From positions 62,001 through 126,000 of the forward strand of contig CAXARI010000080.1 of assembly GCA_963971225.1 (NCBI GenBank): a stretch of 64,000 nt of DNA, given 5' to 3'. The notes under the pieces were generated by a model. It searched no databases and was not told the origin of the DNA. It was given only the letters and a program-made list of their open reading frames with translations. Below, in pieces: positions 37,837 through 50,870 of this stretch. Source of the stretch: Melieria omissa (taxonomy: Eukaryota; Arthropoda; Insecta; Diptera; Ulidiidae). Position 1 is the first letter of the stretch. Each line of letters starts with the position of its first letter. The position numbers and the translations under genes are program-made.

Positions 37837-39034
37837 GGCACCCCTGATATAGATGTATCATGTGGTCGATATCACTTTTCCACAACGAAATTCTCCTGCA
37901 TTATTTGAGATAGCGAGAAGATTGACCCCATTTATGAAAGCTCAAAACTCCAGCTAGGTTTTAAGGTTATTATTTTTTCTATAAACCTAGAATCATCATA
38001 TTTTACAAGCATTTTATCGATTTTGCAGTAGGCAGCCATTTAATGTCACTCTTGCGCATCGATCTGTTCATGATTGCCTAATAGTAATCAAATTATTGAT
38101 TTAATTTGATAAAGCTGCAATCTCTAGCTACATTTGAAGGGGTTTTTTATTAACGTAACCCATACCGTTTGGAATCTATAAGCACTTTAGTGGTGAGTGT
38201 GTATTTTGTAATAGGCAGTTTTTCAATGTTATCCTTGCGCATCGATATGCTCATTATTCCTGAAGGATAATGAAAAGTTAGGGACCAATATAGAAAGCAT
38301 AAGACTCTGGCTAAATTTTAAGGGGTCAATTATTAATATGCACTTATGCATTTGGTGTTGACAAGCATTTTAGTGGTTGCACCCAAGTAGCAATTTTTTC
38401 AAAGTCACCGTTCCAAATCGATTTGCTTTCGAACCTTGGGGTATAGAAGGATGATTGATACCATTATAGAAAGCATACGAGTCTAGCTAAATAATAAGGC
38501 ATAATATTATTAAAATCCGTTAACGGGTCGAGATTTAACAGCTATAATTTCGATCATGCTGCCGGTGGGATATTTTTTTATTTACAAAATTATTGAAAGG
38601 TGGTCACTCTGGCTTAATTTTGTCGCCATTTTGATTAAAGTGATTGTGCGTACTTAGGTTCCACAAGCATTTGATTGGTTATATAGATCAGAGGTGCATT
38701 CTTTCAATCAGTCGTTGTTGTGACAGCAACGAAGCAACACGTGTGGGGGCTGCGCGGATTTTTGTTTTGTTTCCTCAAGAAATTCTATGTATGAAAAAAA
38801 ATTAGATGCTTTTGTTGTTGTAGTTTTTGTTTTGGCGATTGGTTGGCCTTTCGGCAATGACAAATGGGAACATTATATTTTTTTCACTTATAATTTTAAG
38901 GGTCAAGCGAAATGCACAATGTGCTTTCAACTAATTCAATTAATTATTTAATTATTTATTATTATTTAATTTGTTTGCATTTTTTTGGGCAACTTTAAAT
39001 GTATTGGTTTTTGCTTTTCCATAAGAAGACTTTG
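37837..39034. repeat. Satellite unit 33, chimeric unit, 1198 bp
   Basis: The left part has G at p300 (38136), as in type A unit 27. The right part is type B: T at p707, A at p750, gtcgcc, and the long AT tract at 38938-38972. No other unit joins these. The junction lies between p300 and p707 and ends the second 7091-bp copy. Confidence 0.96.
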
Positions 39035-40214
39035 GGCACCCCTGATATAGATGTATCATGTGGTCGATATCACTTTTCCACAACGAAATTCTCCTGCATT
39101 ATTTGAGATAGCGAGAAGATTGACCCCATTTATGAAAGCTCAAAACTCCAGCTAGGTTTTAAGGTTATTATTTTTTCTATAAACCTAGAATCATCATATT
39201 TTACAAGCATTTTATCGATTTTGCAGTAGGCAGCCATTTAATGTCACTCTTGCGCATCGATCTGTTCATGATTGCCTAATAGTAATCAAATTATTGATTT
39301 AATTTGATAAAGCTGCAATCTCTAGCTACATTTTAAGGGGTTTTTTATTAACGTAACCCATACCGTTTGGAATCTATAAGCACTTTAGTGGTGAGTGTGT
39401 ATTTTGTAATAGGCAGTTTTTCAATGTTATCCTTGCGCATCGATATGCTCATTATTCCTGAAGGATAATGAAAAGTTAGGGACCAATATAGAAAGCATAA
39501 GACTCTGGCTAAATTTTAAGGGGTCAATTATTAATATGCACTTATGCATTTGGTGTTGACAAGCATTTTAGTGGTTGCACCCAAGTAGCAATTTTTTCAA
39601 AGTCACCGTTCCAAATCGATTTGCTTTCGAACCTTGGGGTATAGAAGGATGATTGATACCATTATAGAAAGCATACGAGTCTAGCTAAATAATAAGGCAT
39701 AATATTATTAAAATCCGTTAACGGGTCGAGATTTAACAGCCATAATTTCGATCATGCTGCCGGTGGGATATTTTTTTATTTACCAAATTATTGAAAGGTG
39801 GTCACTCTGGCTTAATTTTGACGCCATTTTGATTAAAGTGATTGTGCGTACTTAGGTTCCACAAGCATTTGATTGGTTATATAGATCAGAGGTGCATTCT
39901 TTCAATCAGTCGTTGTTGTGACAGCAACGAAGCAACACGTGTGGGGGCTGCGCGGATTTTTGTTTTGTTTCCTCAAGAAATTCTATGTATGAAAAAAAAT
40001 TAGATGCTTTTGTTGTTGTAGTTTTTGTTTTGGCGATTGGTTGGCCTTTCGGCAATGACAAATGGGAACATTATATTTTTTTCACTTATAATTTGAAGGG
40101 TCAAGCGAAATGCACAATGTGCTTTCAACTAATTCAATTAATTAAATAATTTGTTTGCATTTTTTTGGGCAACTTTAAATGTATTGGTTTTTGCTTTTCC
40201 ATAAGAAGACTTTG
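39035..40214. repeat. Satellite unit 34, type A, 1180 bp
   Basis: Common type A states throughout. It begins the stretch of alternating A and B units. Confidence 0.97.
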
Positions 40215-41394
40215 GGCACCCCTGATATAGATGTATCATGTGGTCGATATCACTTTTCCACAACGAAATTCTCCTGCATTATTTGAGATAGCGAGAAGAT
40301 TGACCCCATTTATGAAAGCTCAAAACTCCAGCTAGGTTTTAAGGTTATTATTTTTTCTATAAACCTAGAATCATCATATTTTACAAGCATTTTATCGATT
40401 TTGCAGTAGGCAGCCATTTAATGTCACTCTTGCGCATCGATCTGTTCATGATTGCCTAATAGTAATCAAATTATTGATTTAATTTGATAAAGCTGCAATC
40501 TCTAGCTACATTTTAAGGGGTTTTTTATTAACGTAACCCATACCGTTTGGAATCTATAAGCACTTTAGTGGTGAGTGTGTATTTTGTAATAGGCAGTTTT
40601 TCAATGTTATCCTTGCGCATCGATATGCTCATTATTCCTGAAGGATAATGAAAAGTTAGGGACCAATATAGAAAGCATAAGGCTCTGGCTAAATTTTAAG
40701 GGGTCAATTATTAATATGCACTTATGCATTTGGTGTTGACAAGCATTTTAGTGGTTGCACCCAAGTAGCAATTTTTTCAAAGTCACCGTTCCAAATCGAT
40801 TTGCTTTCGAACCTTGGGGTATAGAAGGATGATTGATACCATTATAGAAAGCATACGAGTCTAGCTAAATAATAAGGCATAATATTATTAAAATCCGTTA
40901 ACGGGTCGAGATTTAACAGCTATAATTTCGATCATGCTGCCGGTGGGATATTTTTTTATTTACAAAATTATTGAAAGGTGGTCACTCTGGCTTAATTTTG
41001 TCGCCATTTTGATTAAAGTGATTGTGCGTACTTAGGTTCCACAAGCATTTGATTGGTTATATAGATCAGAGGTGCATTCTTTCAATCAGTCGTTGTTGTG
41101 ACAGCAACGAAGCAACACGTGTGGGGGCTGCGCGGATTTTTGTTTTGTTTCCTCAAGAAATTCTATGTATGAAAAAAAATTAGATGCTTTTGTTGTTGTA
41201 GTTTTTGTTTTGGCGATTGGTTGGCCTTTCGGCAATGACAAATGGGAACATTATATTTTTTTCACTTATAATTTTAAGGGTCAAGCGAAATGCACAATGT
41301 GCTTTCAACTAATTCAATTAATTAAATAATTTGTTTGCATTTTTTTGGGCAACTTTAAATGTATTGGTTTTTGCTTTTCCATAAGAAGACTTTG
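40215..41394. repeat. Satellite unit 35, type B, 1180 bp
   Basis: It has gtcgcc with a short AT tract. A private A to G is at 40682. Confidence 0.97.
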
Positions 41395-42574
41395 GGCACC
41401 CCTGATATAGATGTATCATGTGGTCGATATCACTTTTCCACAACGAAATTCTCCTGCATTATTTGAGATAGCGAGAAGATTGACCCCATTTATGAAAGCT
41501 CAAAACTCCAGCTAGGTTTTAAGGTTATTATTTTTTCTATAAACCTAGAATCATCATATTTTACAAGCATTTTATCGATTTTGCAGTAGGCAGCCATTTA
41601 ATGTCACTCTTGCGCATCGATCTGTTCATGATTGCCTAATAGTAATCAAATTATTGATTTAATTTGATAAAGCTGCAATCTCTAGCTACATTTTAAGGGG
41701 TTTTTTATTAACGTAACCCATACCGTTTGGAATCTATAAGCACTTTAGTGGTGAGTGTGTATTTTGTAATAGGCAGTTTTTCAATGTTATCCTTGCGCAT
41801 CGATATGCTCATTATTCCTGAAGGATAATGAAAAGTTAGGGACCAATATAGAAAGCATAAGACTCTGGCTAAATTTTAAGGGGTCAATTATTAATATGCA
41901 CTTATGCATTTGGTGTTGACAAGCATTTTAGTGGTTGCACCCAAGTAGCAATTTTTTCAAAGTCACCGTTCCAAATCGATTTGCTTTCGAACCTTGGGGT
42001 ATAGAAGGATGATTGATACCATTATAGAAAGCATACGAGTCTAGCTAAATAATAAGGCATAATATTATTAAAATCCGTTAACGGGTCGAGATTTAACAGC
42101 CATAATTTCGATCATGCTGCCGGTGGGATATTTTTTTATTTACCAAATTATTGAAAGGTGGTCACTCTGGCTTAATTTTGACGCCATTTTGATTAAAGTG
42201 ATTGTGCGTACTTAGGTTCCACAAGCATTTGATTGGTTATATAGATCAGAGGTGCATTCTTTCAATCAGTCGTTGTTGTGACAGCAACGAAGCAACACGT
42301 GTGGGGGCTGCGCGGATTTTTGTTTTGTTTCCTCAAGAAATTCTATGTATGAAAAAAAATTAGATGCTTTTGTTGTTGTAGTTTTTGTTTTGGCGATTGG
42401 TTGGCCTTTCGGCAATGACAAATGGGAACATTATATTTTTTTCACTTATAATTTGAAGGGTCAAGCGAAATGCACAATGTGCTTTCAACTAATTCAATTA
42501 ATTAAATAATTTGTTTGCATTTTTTTGGGCAACTTTAAATGTATTGGTTTTTGCTTTTCCATAAGAAGACTTTG
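41395..42574. repeat. Satellite unit 36, type A, 1180 bp
   Basis: Common type A states throughout. Confidence 0.97.
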
Positions 42575-43772
42575 GGCACCCCTGATATAGATGTATCATG
42601 TGGTCGATATCACTTTTCCACAACGAAATTCTCCTGCATTTTTTGAGATAGCGAGAAGATTGACCCCATTTATGAAAGCTCAAAACTCCAGCTAGGTTTT
42701 AAGGTTATTATTTTTTCTATAAACCTAGAATCATCATATTTTACAAGCATTTTATCGATTTTGCAGTAGGCAGCCATTTAATGTCACTCTTGCGCATCGA
42801 TCTGTTCATGATTGCCTAATAGTAATCAAATTATTGATTTAATTTGATAAAGCTGCAATCTCTAGCTACATTTTAAGGGGTTTTTTATTAACGTAACCCA
42901 TACCGTTTGGAATCTATAAGCACTTTAGTGGTGAGTGTGTATTTTGTAATAGGCAGTTTTTCAATGTTATCCTTGCGCATCGATATGCTCATTATTCCTG
43001 AAGGATAATGAAAAGTTAGGGACCAATATAGAAAGCATAAGACTCTGGCTAAATTTTAAGGGGTCAATTATTAATATGCACTTATGCATTTGGTGTTGAC
43101 AAGCATTTTAGTGGTTGCACCCAAGTAGCAATTTTTTCAAAGTCACCGTTCCAAATCGATTTGCTTTCGAACCTTGGGGTATAGAAGGATGATTGATACC
43201 ATTATAGAAAGCATACGAGTCTAGCTAAATAATAAGGCATAATATTATTAAAATCCGTTAACGGGTCGAGATTTAACAGCTATAATTTCGATCATGCTGC
43301 CGGTGGGATATTTTTTTATTTACAAAATTATTGAAAGGTGGTCACTCTGGCTTAATTTTGTCGCCATTTTGATTAAAGTGATTGTGCGTACTTAGGTTCC
43401 ACAAGCATTTGATTGGTTATATAGATCAGAGGTGCATTCTTTCAATCAGTCGTTGTTGTGACAGCAACGAAGCAACACGTGTGGGGGCTGCGCGGATTTT
43501 TGTTTTGTTTCCTCAAGAAATTCTATGTATGAAAAAAAATTAGATGCTTTTGTTGTTGTAGTTTTTGTTTTGGCGATTGGTTGGCCTTTCGGCAATGACA
43601 AATGGGAACATTATATTTTTTTCACTTATAATTTTAAGGGTCAAGCGAAATGCACAATGTGCTTTCAACTAATTCAATTAATTATTTAATTATTTATTAT
43701 TATTTAATTTGTTTGCATTTTTTTGGGCAACTTTAAATGTATTGGTTTTTGCTTTTCCATAAGAAGACTTTG
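42575..43772. repeat. Satellite unit 37, type B, 1198 bp
   Basis: It has gtcgcc and the long AT tract (43676-43710). A to T at 42641 (p67) is shared with units 39 and 40 only. It removes a minus-strand stop across the unit 36/37 boundary. Confidence 0.97.
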
Positions 43773-44952
43773 GGCACCCCTGATATAGATGTATCATGTG
43801 GTCGATATCACTTTTCCACAACGAAATTCTCCTGCATTATTTGAGATAGCGAGAAGATTGACCCCATTTATGAAAGCTCAAAACTCCAGCTAGGTTTTAA
43901 GGTTATTATTTTTTCTATAAACCTAGAATCATCATATTTTACAAGCATTTTATCGATTTTGCAGTAGGCAGCCATTTAATGTCACTCTTGCGCATCGATC
44001 TGTTCATGATTGCCTAATAGTAATCAAATTATTGATTTAATTTGATAAAGCTGCAATCTCTAGCTACATTTGAAGGGGTTTTTTATTAACGTAACCCATA
44101 CCGTTTGGAATCTATAAGCACTTTAGTGGTGAGTGTGTATTTTGTAATAGGCAGTTTTTCAATGTTATCCTTGCGCATCGATATGCTCATTATTCCTGAA
44201 GGATAATGAAAAGTTAGGGACCAATATAGAAAGCATAAGACTCTGGCTAAATTTTAAGGGGTCAATTATTAATATGCACTTATGCATTTGGTGTTGACAA
44301 GCATTTTAGTGGTTGCACCCAAGTAGCAATTTTTTCAAAGTCACCGTTCCAAATCGATTTGCTTTCGAACCTTGGGGTATAGAAGGATGATTGATACCAT
44401 TATAGAAAGCATACGAGTCTAGCTAAATAATAAGGCATAATATTATTAAAATCCGTTAACGGGTCGAGATTTAACAGCCATAATTTCGATCATGCTGCCG
44501 GTGGGATATTTTTTTATTTACCAAATTATTGAAAGGTGGTCACTCTGGCTTAATTTTGACGCCATTTTGATTAAAGTGATTGTGCGTACTTAGGTTCCAC
44601 AAGCATTTGATTGGTTATATAGATCAGAGGTGCATTCTTTCAATCAGTCGTTGTTGTGACAGCAACGAAGCAACACGTGTGGGGGCTGCGCGGATTTTTG
44701 TTTTGTTTCCTCAAGAAATTCTATGTATGAAAAAAAATTAGATGCTTTTGTTGTTGTAGTTTTTGTTTTGGCGATTGGTTGGCCTTTCGGCAATGACAAA
44801 TGGGAACATTATATTTTTTTCACTTATAATTTGAAGGGTCAAGCGAAATGCACAATGTGCTTTCAACTAATTCAATTAATTAAATAATTTGTTTGCATTT
44901 TTTTGGGCAACTTTAAATGTATTGGTTTTTGCTTTTCCATAAGAAGACTTTG
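43773..44952. repeat. Satellite unit 38, type A, 1180 bp
   Basis: It has G at p300 and otherwise common type A states. Confidence 0.97.
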
Positions 44953-46132
44953 GGCACCCCTGATATAGATGTATCATGTGGTCGATATCACTTTTCCACA
45001 ACGAAATTCTCCTGCATTTTTTGAGATAGCGAGAAGATTGACCCCATTTATGAAAGCTCAAAACTCCAGCTAGGTTTTAAGGTTATTATTTTTTCTATAA
45101 ACCTAGAATCATCATATTTTACAAGCATTTTATCGATTTTGCAGTAGGCAGCCATTTAATGTCACTCTTGCGCATCGATCTGTTCATGATTGCCTAATAG
45201 TAATCAAATTATTGATTTAATTTGATAAAGCTGCAATCTCTAGCTACATTTTAAGGGGTTTTTTATTAACGTAACCCATACCGTTTGGAATCTATAAGCA
45301 CTTTAGTGGTGAGTGTGTATTTTGTAATAGGCAGTTTTTCAATGTTATCCTTGCGCATCGATATGCTCATTATTCCTGAAGGATAATGAAAAGTTAGGGA
45401 CCAATATAGAAAGCATAAGACTCTGGCTAAATTTTAAGGGGTCAATTATTAATATGCACTTATGCATTTGGTGTTGACAAGCATTTTAGTGGTTGCACCC
45501 AAGTAGCAATTTTTTCAAAGTCACCGTTCCAAATCGATTTGCTTTCGAACCTTGGGGTATAGAAGGATGATTGATACCATTATAGAAAGCATACGAGTCT
45601 AGCTAAATAATAAGGCATAATATTATTAAAATCCGTTAACGGGTCGAGATTTAACAGCTATAATTTCGATCATGCTGCCGGTGGGATATTTTTTTATTTA
45701 CAAAATTATTGAAAGGTGGTCACTCTGGCTTAATTTTGTCGCCATTTTGATTAAAGTGATTGTGCGTACTTAGGTTCCACAAGCATTTGATTGGTTATAT
45801 AGATCAGAGGTGCATTCTTTCAATCAGTCGTTGTTGTGACAGCAACGAAGCAACACGTGTGGGGGCTGCGCGGATTTTTGTTTTGTTTCCTCAAGAAATT
45901 CTATGTATGAAAAAAAATTAGATGCTTTTGTTGTTGTAGTTTTTGTTTTGGCGATTGGTTGGCCTTTCGGCAATGACAAATGGGAACATTATATTTTTTT
46001 CACTTATAATTTTAAGGGTCAAGCGAAATGCACAATGTGCTTTCAACTAATTCAATTAATTAAATAATTTGTTTGCATTTTTTTGGGCAACTTTAAATGT
46101 ATTGGTTTTTGCTTTTCCATAAGAAGACTTTG
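44953..46132. repeat. Satellite unit 39, type B, 1180 bp
   Basis: It has gtcgcc, a short AT tract and T at p67 (45019). It is the last unit in the window with the derived T at p787. Confidence 0.97.
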
Positions 46133-47312
46133 GGCACCCCTGATATAGATGTATCATGTGGTCGATATCACTTTTCCACAACGAAATTCTCCTGCATTTT
46201 TTGAGATAGCGAGAAGATTGACCCCATTTATGAAAGCTCAAAACTCCAGCTAGGTTTTAAGGTTATTATTTTTTCTATAAACCTAGAATCATCATATTTT
46301 ACAAGCATTTTATCGATTTTGCAGTAGGCAGCCATTTAATGTCACTCTTGCGCATCGATCTGTTCATGATTGCCTAATAGTAATCAAATTATTGATTTAA
46401 TTTGATAAAGCTGCAATCTCTAGCTACATTTTAAGGGGTTTTTTATTAACGTAACCCATACCGTTTGGAATCTATAAGCACTTTAGTGGTGAGTGTGTAT
46501 TTTGTAATAGGCAGTTTTTCAATGTTATCCTTGCGCATCGATATGCTCATTATTCCTGAAGGATAATGAAAAGTTAGGGACCAATATAGAAAGCATAAGA
46601 CTCTGGCTAAATTTTAAGGGGTCAATTATTAATATGCACTTATGCATTTGGTGTTGACAAGCATTTTAGTGGTTGCACCCAAGTAGCAATTTTTTCAAAG
46701 TCACCGTTCCAAATCGATTTGCTTTCGAACCTTGGGGTATAGAAGGATGATTGATACCATTATAGAAAGCATACGAGTCTAGCTAAATAATAAGGCATAA
46801 TATTATTAAAATCCGTTAACGGGTCGAGATTTAACAGCCATAATTTCGATCATGCTGCCGGTGGGATATTTTTTTATTTACCAAATTATTGAAAGGTGGT
46901 CACTCTGGCATAATTTTGACGCCATTTTGATTAAAGTGATTGTGCGTACTTAGGTTCCACAAGCATTTGATTGGTTATATAGATCAGAGGTGCATTCTTT
47001 CAATCAGTCGTTGTTGTGACAGCAACGAAGCAACACGTGTGGGGGCTGCGCGGATTTTTGTTTTGTTTCCTCAAGAAATTCTATGTATGAAAAAAAATTA
47101 GATGCTTTTGTTGTTGTAGTTTTTGTTTTGGCGATTGGTTGGCCTTTCGGCAATGACAAATGGGAACATTATATTTTTTTCACTTATAATTTTAAGGGTC
47201 AAGCGAAATGCACAATGTGCTTTCAACTAATTCAATTAATTAAATAATTTGTTTGCATTTTTTTGGGCAACTTTAAATGTATTGGTTTTTGCTTTTCCAT
47301 AAGAAAACTTTG
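46133..47312. repeat. Satellite unit 40, mosaic A with B-like T at p1061
   Basis: It has T at p67 (46199), type A sites with A at p778, then T at p1061 and a short tract. A private G to A is at 47306. Confidence 0.96.
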
Positions 47313-48510
47313 GGCACCCCTGATATAGATGTATCATGTGGTCGATATCACTTTTCCACAACGAAATTCTCCTGCATTATTTGAGATAGCGAGAAGATTG
47401 ACCCCATTTATGAAAGCTGAAAACTCCAGCTAGGTTTTAAGGTTATTATTTTTTCTATAAACCTAGAATCATCATATTTTACAAGCATTTTATCGATTTT
47501 GCAGTAGGCAGCCATTTAATGTCACTCTTGCGCATCGATCTGTTCATGATTGCCAAATAGTAATCAAATTATTGATTTAATTTGATAAAGCTGCAATCTC
47601 TAGCTACATTTTAAGGGGTTTTTTATTAACGTAACCCATACCGTTTGGAATCTATAAGCACTTTAGTGGTGAGTGTGTATTTTGTAATAGGCAGTTTTTC
47701 AATGTTATCCTTGCGCATCGATATGCTCATTATTCCTGAAGGATAATGAAAAGTTAGGGACCAATATAGAAAGCATAAGACTCTGGCTAAATTTTAAGGG
47801 GTCAATTATTAATATGCACTTATGCATTTGGTGTTGACAAGCATTTTAGTGGTTGCACCCAAGTAGCAATTTTTCCAAAGTCACCGTTCCAAATCGATTT
47901 GCTTTCGAACCTTGGGGTATAGAAGGATGATTGATACCATTATAGAAAGCATACGAGTCTAGCTAAATAATAAGGCATAATATTATTAAAATCCGTTAAC
48001 GGGTCGAGATTTAACAGCCATAATTTCGATCATGCTGCCGGTGGGATATTTTTTTATTTACCAAATTATTGAAAGGTGGTCACTCTGGCTTAATTTTGAC
48101 GCCATTTTGATTAAAGTGATTGTGCGTACTTAGGTTCCACAAGCATTTGATTGGTTATATAGATCAGAGGTGCATTCTTTCAATCAGTCGTTGTTGTGAC
48201 AGCAACGAAGCAACACGTGTGGGGGCTGCGCGGATTTTTGTTTTGTTTCCTCAAGAAATTCTATGTATGAAAAAAAATTAGATGCTTTTGTTGTTGTAGT
48301 TTTTGTTTTGGCGATTGGTTGGCCTTTCGGCAATGACAAATGGGAACATTATATTTTTTTCACTTATAATTTTAAGGGTCAAGCGAAATGCACAATGTGC
48401 TTTCAACTAATTCAATTAATTATTTAATTATTTATTATTATTTAATTTGTTTGCATTTTTTTGGGCAACTTTAAATGTATTGGTTTTTGCTTTTCCATAA
48501 GAAGACTTTG
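47313..48510. repeat. Satellite unit 41, mosaic A/B, 1198 bp
   Basis: It has G at p107 and type A sites at p707-p787, then T at p1061 and the long AT tract (48414-48448), the same mosaic as unit 10. Private changes are at 47555 and 47875. Confidence 0.96.
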
Positions 48511-49690
48511 GGCACCCCTGATATAGATGTATCATGTGGTCGATATCACTTTTCCACAACGAAATTCTCCTGCATTATTTGAGATAGCGAGAAGATTGAC
48601 CCCATTTATGAAAGCTCAAAACTCCAGCTAGGTTTTAAGGTTATTATTTTTTCTATAAACCTAGAATCATCATATTTTACAAGCATTTTATCGATTTTGC
48701 AGTAGGCAGCCATTTAATGTCACTCTTGCGCATCGATCTGTTCATGATTGCCTAATAGTAATCAAATTATTGATTTAATTTGATAAAGCTGCAATCTCTA
48801 GCTACATTTTAAGGGGTTTTTTATTAACGTAACCCATACCGTTTGGAATCTATAAGCACTTTAGTGGTGAGTGTGTATTTTGTAATAGGCAGTTTTTCAA
48901 TGTTATCCTTGCGCATTGATATGCTCATTATTCCTGAAGGATAATGAAAAGTTAGGGACCAATATAGAAAGCATAAGACTCTGGCTAAATTTTAAGGGGT
49001 CAATTATTAATATGCACTTATGCATTTGGTGTTGACAAGCATTTTAGTGGTTGCACCCAAGTAGCAATTTTTTCAAAGTCACCGTTCCAAATCAATTTGC
49101 TTTCGAACCTTGGGGTATAGAAGGATGATTGATACCATTATAGAAAGCATACGAGTCTAGCTAAATAATAAGGCATAATATTATTAAAATCCGTTAACGG
49201 GTCGAGATTTAACAGCCATAATTTCGATCATGCTGCCGGTGGGATATTTTTTTATTTACCAAATTATTGAAAGGTGGTCACTCTGGCATAATTTTGACGC
49301 CATTTTGATTAAAGTGATTGTGCGTACTTAGGTTCCACAAGCATTTGATTGGTTATATAGATCAGAGGTGCATTCTTTCAATCAGTCGTTGTTGTGACAG
49401 CAACGAAGCAACACGTGTGGGGGCTGCGCGGATTTTTGTTTTGTTTCCTCAAGAAATTCTATGTATGAAAAAAAATTAGATGCTTTTGTTGTTGTAGTTT
49501 TTGTTTTGGCGATTGGTTGGCCTTTCGGCAATGACAAATGGGAACATTATATTTTTTTCACTTATAATTTGAAGGGTCAAGCGAAATGCACAATGTGCTT
49601 TCAACTAATTCAATTAATTAAATAATTTGTTTGCATTTTTTTGGGCAACTTTAAATGTATTGGTTTTTGCTTTTCCATAAGAAGACTTTG
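48511..49690. repeat. Satellite unit 42, type A, 1180 bp
   Basis: It has A at p778. It has lost two ATCGAT sites by transitions at CpG: C to T at 48917 and G to A at 49094. Confidence 0.97.
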
Positions 49691-50870
49691 GGCACCCCTG
49701 ATATAGATGTATCATGTGGTCGATATCACTTTTCCACAACGAAATTCTCCTGCATTATTTGAGATAGCGAGAAGATTGACCCCATTTATGAAAGCTCAAA
49801 ACTCCAGCTAGGTTTTAAGGTTATTATTTTTTCTATAAACCTAGAATCATCATATTTTACAAGCATTTTATCGATTTTGCAGTAGGCAGCCATTTAATGT
49901 CACTCTTGCGCATCGATCTGTTCATGATTGCCTAATAGTAATCAAATTATTGATTTAATTTGATAAAGCTGCAATCTCTAGCTACATTTTAAGGGGTTTT
50001 TTATTAACGTAACCCATACCGTTTGGAATCTATAAGCACTTTAGTGGTGAGTGTGTATTTTGTAATAGGCAGTTTTTCAATGTTATCCTTGCGCATCGAT
50101 ATGCTCATTATTCCTGAAGGATAATGAAAAGTTAGGGACCAATATAGAAAGCATAAGACTCTGGCTAAATTTTAAGGGGTCAATTATTAATATGCACTTA
50201 TGCATTTGGTGTTGACAAGCATTTTAGTGGTTGCACCCAAGTAGCAATTTTTTCAAAGTCACCGTTCCAAATCGATTTGCTTTCGAACCTTGGGGTATAG
50301 AAGGATGATTGATACCATTATAGAAAGCATACGAGTCTAGCTAAATAATAAGGCATAATATTATTAAAATCCGTTAACGGGTCGAGATTTAACAGCCATA
50401 ATTTCGATCATGCTGCCGGTGGGATATTTTTTTATTTACCAAATTATTGAAAGGTGGTCACTCTGGCTTAATTTTGACGCCATTTTGATTAAAGTGATTG
50501 TGCGTACTTAGGTTCCACAAGCATTTGATTGGTTATATAGATCAGAGGTGCATTCTTTCAATCAGTCGTTGTTGTGACAGCAACGAAGCAACACGTGTGG
50601 GGGCTGCGCGGATTTTTGTTTTGTTTCCTCAAGAAATTCTATGTATGAAAAAAAATTAGATGCTTTTGTTGTTGTAGTTTTTGTTTTGGCGATTGGTTGG
50701 CCTTTCGGCAATGACAAATGGGAACATTATATTTTTTTCACTTATAATTTGAAGGGTCAAGCGAAATGCACAATGCGCTTTCAACTAATTCAATTAATTA
50801 AATAATTTGTTTGCATTTTTTTGGGCAACTTTAAATGTATTGGTTTTTGCTTTTCCATAAGAAGACTTTG
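49691..50870. repeat. Satellite unit 43, type A, 1180 bp
   Basis: C at p1086 is the only right-hand copy of this variant. T at p778. Confidence 0.97.

Larger units (their letters stand above)
31926..38136. repeat. Higher-order repeat of six units, copy 2 (broken in unit 33)
   Basis: Units 28-32 and the left part of unit 33 repeat units 22-27. The last matching marker is G at 38136. By 38543 the sequence has switched to type B, so the copy ends between these points, short of the full 7091 bp. Confidence 0.9.

Noticed and set aside
42498..42683. Minus-strand 61-codon open frame, repeated at 44876-45061 and 46056-46241
   Set aside because: It is open only because of one A-to-T change at p67 and spans the boundary between units. 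The other units have a stop there. No family, no start context, and nothing but satellite around it.
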